A stretch of DNA of 60,000 bases from Tubulanus polymorphus. Lineage: Eukaryota; Nemertea; Palaeonemertea; Tubulaniformes; Tubulanidae. Location of the stretch: contig NC_134035.1 in NCBI RefSeq assembly GCF_964204645.1, positions 7,318,501 through 7,378,500 of the forward strand. The letters are read 5' to 3'. The translations under genes were made by a program, and so were the position numbers. The notes beneath the pieces are model-generated. The model saw only the letters and a program-made list of their open reading frames with translations. It ran no database searches and was not told the DNA's origin. Shown in pieces: positions 31,827-42,461 of the stretch. Every line of letters starts with the position of its first letter. Within the stretch, counting starts at the first letter, position 1.

Positions 31827-32783
31827 CAGAACGCCAGAACGCCAAAACGAAAAAAAACGTCCAATTTTCTCTAAAAGTTCGTTTTGGCGCGCCAAAACAA
31901 AGAAAATTCCGTTTTGGCGCCCCCGCCAAAACGAACTTTCATTTTGGCGCCCCCGCCAAAACGAACTTTCGTTTTGGCGCCCCCACCAAAACGACGAAAA
32001 ACGTCGAAATTTCTCTAAAAGTTCGTTTTGGCGCGCCAAAACGGAGAAAATTCCGTTTTGGCGCCCCCACCAAAACGAACTTTCGTTTTGGCGACCCCGC
32101 CAAAACAACGAAAAACGTCCAACTTTCTCTGAAAGTTCGTTTTGGCGCGCCAAAACGGAGAAAATTCCGTTTTGGTGCCTCCACCAAAACGAACTTGCAT
32201 TTTGGCGCCCCCGCCAAAACGAACTTTAAACCACGTAAAATAATTCTATATATACGTAAAATATTTTCATATATGCAAATTTATGCAAATTACACACAAG
32301 ATCAACGCGCCAAATTGAAAAATTGGACGTTTTTCGTTGTTTTGGCGGGGCGCCAAAACGAAAGTTCGCTTTGGCGGGGGCGCCAAAATGAAAGTTCGTT
32401 TTGGCGGGGGCGCCAAAACGGAATTTTCTCCGTTTTGGCGCGCCAAAACGAACTTTTAGAGAAATTTCGTCGTTTTTCGTTGTTTTGGTGGGGGCGCCAA
32501 AACGGAATTTTCTCCGTTTTGGCACGCCAAAACGAACGTTTAGAGAAATTTCGACGTTTTTCGTTGTTTTGGCGGGGGCGCCAAAACGAAAGTTCGTTTT
32601 GGTGGGGGCGCCAAAATGAAAGTTCGTTTTGGCGGGGGCACCAAAACGGAATTTTCTTTGTTTTGGCGCGCCAAAACGAACTTTTAGAGAAAATTGGACG
32701 TTTTTTTCGTTTTGGCGTTCTGGCGTTCTGGCGCCCTCATTTACATACCAGGAATTTTACGCTATGTTCCTTATTAGCCACCA
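31827..32783. mobile_element. foldback element body: long inverted repeat of E2F-like palindromes
   Basis: Left arm about 31827-32225 and right arm about 32315-32740 are inverted copies of each other around an AT-rich centre. Both are made of degenerate units containing TTTTGGCGCGCCAAAA, TTTTGGCGCCCCC and spacers such as TTTCTCTAAAAGTTCG. The outer end matches the left end at 21411-21463. The tip is AGCCACCA/TA. There is no transposase; the several long ORFs through this region come from the repeat. Confidence 0.8.
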
Positions 32784-33154
32784 TAGACATCTAGTGTTTA
32801 CATGTACATTTTCTGTTACGGACCCGTCACGATACTTTGGCACGCCAAAACGAACGTTTAGAGAAATTTCGACGTTTTTCGTTGTTTTGGCGGGGGCGCC
32901 AAAACGAAAGTTCGTTTTGGTGGGGGCGCCAAAATGAAAGTTCGTTTTGGCGGGGGCACCAAAACGGAATTTTCTTTGTTTTGGCGCGCCAAAACGAACT
33001 TTTAGAGAAAATTGGACGTTTTTTTCGTTTTGGCGTTCTGGCGTTCTGGCGCCCTCATTTACATACCAGGAATTTTACGCTATGTTCCTTATTAGCCACC
33101 ATAGACATCTAGTGTTTACATGTACATTTTCTGTTACGGACCCGTCACGATACT
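32519..33154. repeat. 318-bp tandem duplication
   Basis: 32519-32836 and 32837-33154 appear identical by eye. Each copy contains part of the foldback right arm, its terminal end and about 44 bases of receptor coding sequence up to CCGTCACGATACT. The duplication therefore happened after the foldback element entered the receptor gene. Confidence 0.85.
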
Positions 33155-33984
33155 CGGCATCGCTTTGAACACCATCACAATTCTAGTGTTGAAGTATTTG
33201 AGCAATGAAGTTTATAATTTGATCAAAGTTGTAGCTATTTTTGATTTATCTTATAGTACAAGTGTATTCATCATGTACCCTCTTCGTATAATGCGCATTT
33301 ATATACATTTAGGAGACGTTCTATTCCACCACGATGACTGGCATTACGGTTGGGAATTCAAACAAGTGGCTTATGGACCATTGTTCTTCAACAAACTCGG
33401 AACTGGTGCATCCTGCTGATTAGTTTAGAAAGAGGTGTCATTACACTATTCTGTTAAAATCACGATTATTCTGGACTCTGAATTATTCTGAATTTTCTAG
33501 TATTCTCTATTACTATATATGCATTTCTTTGTTATTTTCCGAACATGCTACCGGCATGGCAACCAATTGCTTGTGTTAAGGGCCATGCTGGGATGACGCT
33601 TATTCGTGTCGGACATCATTTAACCTACTATTGAGGAGTACTGTTGAAATGGCAGAAGTATTCAATTGCCTGGACAGGAGCAGATCCAATGTAATAGCAC
33701 CGATGTGTTCACTGGCCATTTTCAATTTGATTTTGATACTCAGTTTGATAGTAAGCAAATCATCGAGCGGAAAAACATTGAATAGGAGTAGTTTAGAACT
33801 GAGAGTTTTACGAATGTCGTTTGCTTTAGTTTTTGTATACTTCACCTGATCATTGATCCTGATCATTGACTGAATCATTGATCTTTATTGAAAAACTGGC
33901 CTTTGGCAAGGATAGCCGCCTAATCGTTTTCCAACCTATTCCAAGTTTGGGTGGATCACAATCATTATATGTTTACCGTAAAAT
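33111..33984 (+). pseudogene. receptor B, 5'-truncated and multiply broken duplicate of receptor A
   Basis: Closely similar to 14396-15270: FCYGPVTILGIALNTITILVL (first 20 residues of TM1 shared), SVFIMYPLR, DDWHYGWEF and the TM5-TM6 segments LRVLRMSFALVFVY. The N-terminus is missing because of the foldback insertion. Frame breaks occur near 33395, 33630 and 33850, the last with a small duplication TGATCATTGA. TM7 is cut at 33985 by the TIR element. It is a class A receptor pseudogene and helps date the nested insertions as later than the A/B duplication. Confidence 0.8.
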
Positions 33985-34777
33985 GGCTTACTGTAATTAC
34001 CGGAACGGAACGAAACGGAACGGAACAGGGACCGTATACCAAATTCAAATGATAAAAATATTTTAGTACACGTATATCAAGTCGATGATACCGCTATTGT
34101 TATCACAATTATGTGTCGAATGACAAGTTTTTAATCAATGCGAGAGACAATTGACTATTGGCGATTTGAAACATTCAGTACTATGGTTCCGTTCTAATGT
34201 TGATAAGTATTTTCTTAGTAGTACTATGTACATGTATGACAAAAAAGAATAAGTCAGATGATAATGGAAGTGGATTTTAGTAGTGTTCTGTTCCGTTCCG
34301 CAAATTACAGTTACCCCCTAGTGAAACTGTATTTCCCGGAACGGAACGGAACGGAACGGAACGAAGAAAATTAAATCATGTCTCTAAGCATTTACTTAGT
34401 ACATGTAGAACTGTGTTATAAATATTAAACTGTATTTCCCAGAACGGAACGGAATGAAGAAAATTAAATCATGTTCATAAGTATTTACTTTGTACGTGCG
34501 TAATAAATATGAATAGATTATCATATATATGTATGATTTTTTAACCATAATGAAGTCCGTTTAACAGTACTATGGTTCCGTTCTAAGGACAATGAAGTCA
34601 TGTTGATAATTTTTTTTAGTAGTACTATGTATGACAAAAATGAATAAATCAGGTGATAATGAAGTGGATTTTAGTAGTGTTCCGCAAATTACAGTTACCC
34701 CCTCGTGAAACTGTATTTCCCGGAACGGGACGGAATGAAGAAAATTTAATCATGTTCATAAGTATTTACAGTAAGCC
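33985..34777. mobile_element. pentamer-rich TIR element (GGCTTACTGTAA ends)
   Basis: Ends GGCTTACTGTAA at 33985 and TTACAGTAAGCC at 34777 are inverted repeats. The inside has CGGAA/GGAAC pentamer runs (near 34000, 34340, 34440, 34720) and two tandem copies of a segment of about 385 bases (CAAATTACAGTTACCCCCT at 34301 and 34684). No transposase. It is probably a non-autonomous DNA element. Its left end recurs at 48360. Confidence 0.65.
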
Positions 34778-34821
34778 ACAATACTGTATATGTACAGACC
34801 CAGGAGCACCGGGCCGTGTAG
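34778..34821 (+). pseudogene. remnant of a receptor-array gene (C-terminal codons only)
   Basis: Matches the last codons of the array receptors (CAGACCCAGGAGCACC...GTGTAG). The 3' flank that follows (34822-35926) is a full array-type intergenic unit. An extra array member thus once stood here and was lost up to this point. Confidence 0.7.
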
Positions 34822-35926
34822 TCGGATAAAATAACTGGTGCCGCCCAGGAACGATAAGATATTGGAAGAAAGAATGGTCGAGGGGTACAGAGGCTCCAGG
34901 GTTAGACCCAGGTCTTCATACAGATACACAATTAGTTTTTGCGCCTCTACAATAGTAAAATGGAAACAATATTTCAATATTTTCCAGCAATTCCAGCTTG
35001 ATTCGGTTTTGTCTTCAGTAAACATACAATATGGAATATATATGGGAGCTCAGCAATTAACGGCTCAGTAACCGTCAGTATCAATGGTCGAGTTTTAACG
35101 GACATTTTAAGCACACAAGCCCAAACCTATATAGCTGCATCATATCTGAAATTCTGGACACAAAGTACATATTGTGATTCATCATCGAATGTGCGGCTGA
35201 GACTCGAACTGGGGGCTCTCAAGTGCAAACCCAGACTGTCTACCACTAGACCATAAAGTTCTGGTGACTGCCCAGGTTTGTAAGTTTGTCTGGTCAGTGT
35301 AGCGACTGGTGACTGGTCACGTGTGGTGGCTGTTAGATAATTTCCAAGGTACCTACAGTTCTCAGTTGTAAATGATGATGTCTGATAAAATCCTGATGTT
35401 GAGGAATGCAGTAAACTCTGCATACATGTACATCATTTATTAATGGTATAAGAATAGCTTAAATTTCAAAGTATGTCAAATTTCTGCTGTGAAAATTAAC
35501 AATTTTAAATTGCGAAATAACGAGGTGTTTTCGATGGTTCATGATACTGATATCGCTGCAGCCGCTAATTAGGTGTTGGTCGACACCAGACACAATCTAC
35601 ATGTATTTCTCACTCTGATTAGAGATTGGACCGTGCATCACCCGCTCCGAAAGATGGAAAAATTCAGTAAACGCCGCATCTGAGTCTCTTGAAAATATCT
35701 CACTGATATTAGCGTCGTGTTAATTGTAAGTTCGAATAATTCCGCGCAAATTACAGGATTATTTCACGGTTGGTAAAAACTGCTTGTTGTCGAAACTAAA
35801 TCGTCGAAAAGAGACAAGTTTATAGAGAATCAGCCTCTGAAGACTGTGGACTCAACATTCAATTGACTCTTCACTTAGAGACAATTCAACCATTAGAACA
35901 GTCTTACACAGAGGTTCTGCTGATAA
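34822..35926. other. array-type intergenic unit upstream of receptor 1
   Basis: Homologous to the spacers after each array gene. It holds the tRNA-like SINE piece (35194-35265) and, immediately before 35927, the conserved leader ACAGAGGTTCTGCTGATAA. No ORF here is convincing; those on minus cross the SINE. Confidence 0.6.
35194..35265 (-). repeat. tRNA-derived SINE head, unit 0
   Basis: On minus: GTCTAGTGGTAGAC (A-box-like) and GTTCGAGTCTC (B-box-like) about 35 bases apart. The T-arm does not pair, so it is a SINE relic and not a tRNA gene. Confidence 0.55.
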
Positions 35927-37012
35927 ATGTTTGATAACATTTCTAGTATCAGTACCACAATGAGTGGTCCAGCAATGAAACTCACCTCGTGTCAACGGTT
36001 TCAAACTCATCCGGTTCAATTCAGATTAAAATTCAATGTTATAATGTATTTGGGATGTCATCTTCCTGCGTCAGTACTGGGTATAACATTTAACGCATTC
36101 ACGCTGTTTGTTCTAAAACAATTTAAATCTGATGTTTATTTCCTCATCAAAATTCTCGCTGTAAACGATCTTTTGTTTATGATCACGACATTCATTCTGT
36201 ATCCGCTGAGAACTGCGTACATTTACGCCGTTTTGGGAGATATTGTGTTTCGCGAGAACGAATGGAATTTTGGGTGGATTTTTATTTCAATATCTTTGCC
36301 GTTTTTCTATATATTTCAGATGACACGTAACTGGTGCACTGTACTGCTCAGTTTCGAGCGGTTAATCGTCGTATTGTTTCCAATTAAATCCCGTAAAATT
36401 CCCAAAAAGTTAATCTCGAAATATACGATGTTGTTTATTTCATTGCTCGGATTTTGTGGACATTTTGGTCAGTTTGTACCCAGACTACATCTTGGATTCC
36501 TGAACTGTCCAGACTATTGGCCATTCATCACGTGGCGTGTCAGGAAAATCCGTTACACCAGTATTAACATTGGATACTGGATCTACCGATTATCGGAGAG
36601 GTTTTTATTCCTGTACCTAACTGTTATGTTTCCAATGTGCTTTTTAGTTTTTATCAATTCAATTCTTATTTCGGTGACATTTTACCGTCGGGTTACTCGA
36701 CGTTCAGAACTCGGTGTAACTGATGATTCGTCTAGAAGAGAAATGAGGGTTCTTAGGATGGTTTTATCAGTAGTTCTTGTGTTTATTGTTTGTGAAGGTT
36801 CCGGTTTTGTCGACCGTTTAAGAGATTTAGGTTACATTTCGTTTCATTTCCCCGTTGGTTTTAGACAAATCACTTTGGCATTTTCAATCATTGATTCTTC
36901 AGTAAATTTTATCGTATATTGCGTGACAAATGAAAAATTCAGAAAAACAGCTTTTAAAATATTGTGCATGTACAAGAGTATAGTACAGACCCAGGAGCAT
37001 CCGGCCGTGTAG
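35927..37012 (+). CDS. rhodopsin-like (class A) receptor, array copy 1
   Basis: A 361-residue intronless seven-helix receptor of the plasma membrane. N-glycosylation site NIS at residue 4. TM1 about 36-63 (GITFNAFTLFVL), TM2 with Asp81 (LAVNDLLFM), TM3 with Cys137 (RNWCTVL) and E-R-L at 144-146 in place of DRY, ECL2 Cys194 (LNCPDYW) for the usual disulfide, TM5 about 225-250, TM6 about 275-295 lacking the CWxP motif, and TM7 DSSVNFIVY at 323-331 in place of NPxxY, then a basic helix 8. The RNWC/ERL/SSVNF pattern recalls FMRFamide-type peptide receptors of protostomes, but the ligand is unknown and a chemosensory role is equally possible. First of five tandem copies; copy-specific residues include SCQRF and FVPRLH. 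Confidence 0.85.
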   Translation: MFDNISSISTTMSGPAMKLTSCQRFQTHPVQFRLKFNVIMYLGCHLPASVLGITFNAFTLFVLKQFKSDVYFLIKILAVNDLLFMITTFILYPLRTAYIYAVLGDIVFRENEWNFGWIFISISLPFFYIFQMTRNWCTVLLSFERLIVVLFPIKSRKIPKKLISKYTMLFISLLGFCGHFGQFVPRLHLGFLNCPDYWPFITWRVRKIRYTSINIGYWIYRLSERFLFLYLTVMFPMCFLVFINSILISVTFYRRVTRRSELGVTDDSSRREMRVLRMVLSVVLVFIVCEGSGFVDRLRDLGYISFHFPVGFRQITLAFSIIDSSVNFIVYCVTNEKFRKTAFKILCMYKSIVQTQEHPAV

Positions 37013-38655
37013 TCGGATAAAATAACTGGTGCCGCCCCGGAACGATCAGATATTGGAAGATAGAATGGTCGAGGGGTACAGGGGATCCAGGGTTAGACCC
37101 AGGTCTTCATACAGATACACAATTAGTTTTTGCTCCACTACAACCACTACAATAGTAAAATGGAAATAACAATATTTCAATATTTTCCAGTAATTCCAGC
37201 TTGATTCGGATTTGTCTTCAGAAAACATTCAGTATGGAATATTTACGGGAGCTCAGAATTTAACGGTTTCCAGCTCAGTAACCGTCATTATCAATGGTCG
37301 AGTTTTAACGGACATTTTAAGCACACAAGCCCAAACCTATATAGCTGCATCATATCTGAAATTCTGAACACAAATTACATATTGAATTGAATTGAATTGA
37401 ATTGAATTGAATATTGTGATTCATCATCGAATGTGCGCATAAAGCGAGGTTTGCACTTAGCCCACTCACGTCCATGAAATCAATCTGAAGGAATGTCTAC
37501 ATGTTTATTCAAAATAGGAAATATTTCAACTAAATAAGACATAGAAATAGAAACATGTAAATATCAAGTCTTTTGGTACCAAAAAATAGACCCGATCCAG
37601 AACAACCCGCCGCACTCCACTTAAGCGCTTGACTCGAAAGAGCTGAAGAAAGCCCAAATTCCAACAGGTATCAAACCGAAATTTCAAGTTCACTGCAGTT
37701 ATCAGTTCTAAAAATGATGATTGCTGATAATATCCTGCATTAAATTCTGAACTCAGCCAATTTAGTCTCTTCAAAACTCGGCCTTTTTCAAAAATATCAG
37801 AATTATTCCTAGATGATGGGCACTAACTAACCCTAACTGACACATAATCCTAGGTGTTCCGATACTCTATCCCTAAATGGTATTAACCCTAACACCTAGG
37901 TCCGCCATAACCCTAGGTCGGCTGAGACTCGAACCGGGGACTCTTAAGTGCAAACCCGGACTGTCTACCACTAGAACATAGAGTTCTGGTGACTGCCCAG
38001 GTTTGTAAGTTTGTCTGGTCAGTGTAGTGACTGGTGACTGGTCACGTGTGGTGGCTGTTAGATAATTTCCAAGGTAACTACAGTTCTCAGTTGTAAATGA
38101 TGATGTCTGATAAAATCTTGATGTTGAGGAATGCAGTAAACTCTGCATACATGTACATCATTTATTAATGGTATAAAAATAGCTTAAATTTCAAAGTATG
38201 TCAAATTTCTGCTGTGAAAATTAACAATTCTAAATTGCGAAATACCGAGTTGTTATCGATGGTTCATGATATTGAAATCGCTGCAGCCGCTAATTAGGTG
38301 TTGGTCGACACCAGATAAAATCTACATGTATTTCTCACTCTGATTAGAGATTGGACCGCGCATCACCCGCTCCGATGGATGGAAAAATTCAGTAAGTGCC
38401 GCATCTGAGTCTCTTGAAAATATCTCACTGATATTAGCGTCGTGTTAAATTTAAGTTTGAATAATTCCGCGCAAATTACCGGATTATTTCACGGTTGGTT
38501 AAAACTGCTTATTGTAAAAACTAAATCGTCGAAAAGAGACAAGTTTATACGGAGAGAATCAGCCTCTGAAGACTGTGGAAGCTACATTCAATTTACTCTT
38601 CACTTAGAGACAATTCAACCATAAGGACAGTCTTACACAGAGGTACTGCTGATAA
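37013..38655. other. array spacer 1-2
   Basis: Contains an (ATTGA)n run at 37381-37410, CCCTAA-type telomere-like words near 37880-37915, the SINE head at 37919-37990 and the leader of copy 2. No supported gene. Confidence 0.6.
37919..37990 (-). repeat. tRNA-derived SINE head, unit 1
   Basis: Same element as at 35194, with B-box GGTTCGAGTCTC on minus. Confidence 0.55.
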
Positions 38656-39742
38656 ATGTTTGATAACATTTCTAGTATCAGTACCACAATGAGTGGTCCA
38701 GCAATGAAACTCACCTTGTGTCAACAGTTTCAAACTCGACCGGTTAAATTCATATTAAAATTCAATGTTATAATGTATTTGGGATGTTTTCTACCTGCGT
38801 CAGTACTGGGTATAACATTTAACGCATTCACGCTGTTTGTTCTAAAACAATTTAAATCTGATGTTTATTTCCTCATCAAAATTCTCGCTGTAAACGATCT
38901 TTTGTTTATGATCACGACATTCATTTTGTATCCGCTGAGAACTGCGTACATTTACGCCGTTTTGGGAGATATTGTGTTTCGCGAGCACGAATGGAATTTT
39001 TGGGTGGATTTTTATTTCAATATCTTTGCCGTTTTTCTATATATTTCAGATGACACGTAACTGGTGCACTGTACTGCTCAGTCTAGAGCGGTTAATCGTC
39101 GTATTGTTTCCTATCAAATCCCGTAAAATTCCCAAAAAGTTAATCTCGAAATATACGATGTTGTTTATTTCATTGCTTGGATTTTGTGGACATTTTGGTC
39201 AGTTTATACCCAGACTACATCTTGGATTCCTGAACTGTCCAGACTATTGGCCATTCATCACGTGGCGTGTCAGGAAAATCCGTTACACCAGTATTAACAT
39301 TGGATACTGGATCTACCGATTATCGGAGAGGTTTTTATTCCTGTACCTAACTGTTATGTTTCCAATGTGCTTTTTAGTTTTTATCAATTCAATTCTTATT
39401 TCGGTGACATTTTACCGTCGGGTTACTCGACGTTCAGAACTCGGTGTAACTGATGATTCGTCTAGAAGAGAAATGAGGGTTCTTAGGATGGTTTTATCAG
39501 TAGTTCTTGTGTATATTGTTTGTGAAGGTTCCGGTTTTGTCGACCGTTTAAGAGATTTAGGTTACATTTCGTTTCATTTCTCCGTTGGTTTTAGACAAAT
39601 CACTTTGGCATTTTCAATCATTGATTCTTCAGTAAATTTTATCGTATATTGCGTGACAAATGAAAAATTCAGAAAAACAGCTTTTAAAATATTGTGCATG
39701 TACAAGAGTATAGTACAGACCCAGGAGCATCCGGCCGTGTAG
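38656..39742 (+). pseudogene. array receptor copy 2, single-base frameshift, chimeric
   Basis: Full-length homologue of copy 1 but with five T instead of four at about 38996-39000 (GGAATTTTTGGG), shifting the frame at residue about 114. The remainder (38972-39742) is open in the other frame to the normal C-terminus. The first half matches copies 3 and 4 (LCQQFQTRPVKFILK, GQFIPRLH) while the second half matches copy 1 (PFITWRVRKIRYTSINIG, LYLTVMF), so the gene is a recombinant with a switch between about 39215 and 39255. A homopolymer sequencing error is possible; otherwise a fresh pseudogene. Confidence 0.85.
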
Positions 39743-41375
39743 TCGGATAAAATAACTGGTGCCGCCCCGGAACGATCAGATATTGGAAGATAGAATGGTC
39801 GAGGGGTACAGGGGCTCCAGGGTTAGACCCAGGTCTTCATACAGATACACAATTAGTTTTTGCTCCACTACAACCACTACAATAGTAAAATGGAAATAAC
39901 AATATTTCAATATTTTCCAGTAATTCCAGCTTGATTCGGATTTGTCTTCAGAAAACATTCAGTATGGAATATTTACGGGAGCTCAGAATTTAACGGTTTC
40001 CAGCTCAGTAACCGTCATTATCAATGGTCGAGTTTTAACGGACATTTTAAGCACACAAGCCCAAACCTATATAGCTGCATCATATCTGAAATTCTGAACA
40101 CAAATTACATATTGAATTGAATTGAATTGAATATTGTGATTCATCATCGAATGTGCGCATAAAGCGAGGTTTGCACTTAGCCCACTCACGTCCATGAAAT
40201 CAATCTGAAGGAATGTCTACATGTTTATTCAAAATAGGAAATATTTCAACTAAATAAGACATAGAAATAGAAACATGTAAATATCAAGTCTTTTGGTACC
40301 AAAAAATAGACCCGATCCAGAACAACCCGCCGCACTCCACTTAAGCGCTTGACTCGAAAGAGCTGAAGAAAGCCCAAATTCCAACAGGTATCAAACCGAA
40401 ATTTCAAGTTCACTGCAGTTATCAGTTCTAAAAATGATGATTGCTGATAATATCCTGCATTAAATTCTGAACTCAGCCAATTTAGTCTCTTCAAAACTCG
40501 GCCTTTTTCAAAAATATCAGAATTATTCCTAGATGATGGGCACTAACTAACCCTAACTGACACATAATCCTAGGTGTTCCGATACTCTATCCCTAAATGG
40601 TATTAACCCTAACACCTAGGTCCGCCATAACCCTAGGTCGGCTGAGACTCGAACCGGGGACTCTTAAGTGCAAACCCGGACTGTCTACCACTAGAACATA
40701 GAGTTCTGGTGACTGCCCAGGTTTGTAAGTTTGTCTGGTCAGTGTAGTGACTGGTGACTGGTCACGTGTGGTGGCTGTTAGATAATTTCCAAGGTAACTA
40801 CAGTTCTCAGTTGTAAATGATGATGTCTGATAAAATCTTGATGTTGAGGAATGCAGTAAACTCTGCATACATGTACATCATTTATTAATGGTATAAAAAT
40901 AGCTTAAATTTCAAAGTATGTCAAATTTCTGCTGTGAAAATTAACAATTCTAAATTGCGAAATACCGAGTTGTTATCGATGGTTCATGATATTGAAATCG
41001 CTGCAGCCGCTAATTAGGTGTTGGTCGACACCAGATACAATCTACATGTATTTCTCACTCTGATTAGAGATTGGACCGCGCATCACCCGCTCCGATGGAT
41101 GGAAAAATTCAGTAAGTGCCGCATCTGAGTCTCTTGAAAATATCTCACTGATATTAGCGTCGTGTTAAATTTAAGTTTGAATAATTCCGCGCAAATTACC
41201 GGATTATTTCACGGTTGGTTAAAACTGCTTATTGTAAAAACTAAATCGTCGAAAAGAGACAAGTTTATACGGAGAGAATCAGCCTCTGAAGACTGTGGAA
41301 GCTACATTCAATTTACTCTTCACTTAGAGACAATTCAACCATAAGGACAGTCTTACACAGAGGTACTGCTGATAA
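39743..41375. other. array spacer 2-3
   Basis: Nearly identical to spacer 1-2, with a shorter (ATTGA)n run (40111-40128) and the SINE head at 40639-40710. No supported gene. Confidence 0.6.
40639..40710 (-). repeat. tRNA-derived SINE head, unit 2
   Basis: Same element as in the other spacers, at the same offset. Confidence 0.55.
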
Positions 41376-42461
41376 ATGTTTGATAACATTTCTAGTATCA
41401 GTACCACAATGAGTGGTCCAGCAATGAAACTCACCTTGTGTCAACAGTTTCAAACTCGACCGGTTAAATTCATATTAAAATTCAATGTTATAATGTATTT
41501 GGGATGTTTTCTACCTGCGTCAGTACTGGGTATAACATTTAACGCATTCACGCTGTTTGTTCTAAAACAATTTAAATCTGATGTTTATTTCCTCATCAAA
41601 ATTCTCGCTGTAAACGATCTTTTGTTTATGATCACGACATTCATTTTGTATCCGCTGAGAACTGCGTACATTTACGCCGTTTTGGGAGATATTGTGTTTC
41701 GCGAGCACGAATGGAATTTTGGGTGGATTTTTATTTCAATATCTTTGCAGTTTTTCTATATATTTCAGATGACACGTAACTGGTGCACTGTACTGCTCAG
41801 TCTAGAGCGGTTAATCGTCGTATTGTTTCCTATCAAATCCCGTAAAATTCCCAAAAAGTTAATCTCGAAATATACGATGTTGTTTATTTCATTGCTTGGA
41901 TTTTGTGGACATTTTGGTCAGTTTATACCCAGACTACATCTTGGATTCCTGAACTGTCCAGACTATTGGCCATACATCACATGGCGTGCCAGGAAGATCC
42001 GTTACACCAGTATTGACATTGTATACTGGATCTACGTATTTTCGGAGAGGTTTTTATTCATGTACCTAACTGTTATGTTTCCAATGTGCTTTTTAGTTTT
42101 TATCAATTCAATCCTTATTTTGGTGACATTTTACCGTCGGGTTACTCGACGTTCAGATCTCGGTGTAACTGATGAATCGTCTAGAAGAGAAATGAGGGTT
42201 TTAAGGATGGTTTTATCAGTAGTCCTAGTGTTTATTGTTTGTGAGGGTTTCGGTTTTGTCGACCGTTTAAGAGATATAGGTCACATTTGGTTTGATTCCT
42301 CCGTTGCTTTTAGACAAATCGCTTTGGCATTTTCAATCATTGATTCTTCAGTAAATTTCGTCGTTTATTATGTGACAAATGACAAATTCAGGAAAACTGC
42401 TTTTAAAATATTGTGCATGTACAGGAGTATAGTACAGACCCAGGAACACCCAGCCGTGTAG
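41376..42461 (+). CDS. rhodopsin-like receptor, array copy 3
   Basis: Intact, 361 residues, same topology and motifs as copy 1 (NDLLF in TM2, RNWC and ERL in TM3, ECL2 Cys in LNCPDYW). It differs from copy 4 at only two residues by eye: Gln for Pro in SLQFFYIF and Tyr for Cys in VVYYVTND near the end of TM7. It differs from copy 1 at scattered sites, mainly in the N-terminus, ECL2 (YITWRARKIRYTSIDIVYW) and TM6-TM7. The Cys-to-Tyr change lies in TM7 next to the region contacting helix 8 and might alter coupling. Near identity with copy 4 over coding and spacer DNA indicates very recent duplication or conversion. Confidence 0.85.
   Translation: MFDNISSISTTMSGPAMKLTLCQQFQTRPVKFILKFNVIMYLGCFLPASVLGITFNAFTLFVLKQFKSDVYFLIKILAVNDLLFMITTFILYPLRTAYIYAVLGDIVFREHEWNFGWIFISISLQFFYIFQMTRNWCTVLLSLERLIVVLFPIKSRKIPKKLISKYTMLFISLLGFCGHFGQFIPRLHLGFLNCPDYWPYITWRARKIRYTSIDIVYWIYVFSERFLFMYLTVMFPMCFLVFINSILILVTFYRRVTRRSDLGVTDESSRREMRVLRMVLSVVLVFIVCEGFGFVDRLRDIGHIWFDSSVAFRQIALAFSIIDSSVNFVVYYVTNDKFRKTAFKILCMYRSIVQTQEHPAV

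Noticed and set aside
31812-33168. Several long ORFs on both strands with repeated GAPKRNF/RQNESSFW-like words
   Set aside because: They are translations of the foldback element's repeat units in different frames; they occur on both strands and have no independent support.
35194-35265. tRNA gene in the array spacers
   Set aside because: A-box-like and B-box-like sequences exist but the T-arm and acceptor do not pair; better explained as a tRNA-derived SINE.
34838-35423. ORFs on both strands in the array spacer
   Set aside because: They are conserved only as far as the duplicated DNA is and cross the SINE; no coding signal.
38442-38624. 60-residue ORF upstream of array receptors 2-4 (possible upstream ORF)
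   Set aside because: It lacks an ATG start and is broken in the same place upstream of copies 1 and 5; identity between units 2-4 only reflects recent duplication.
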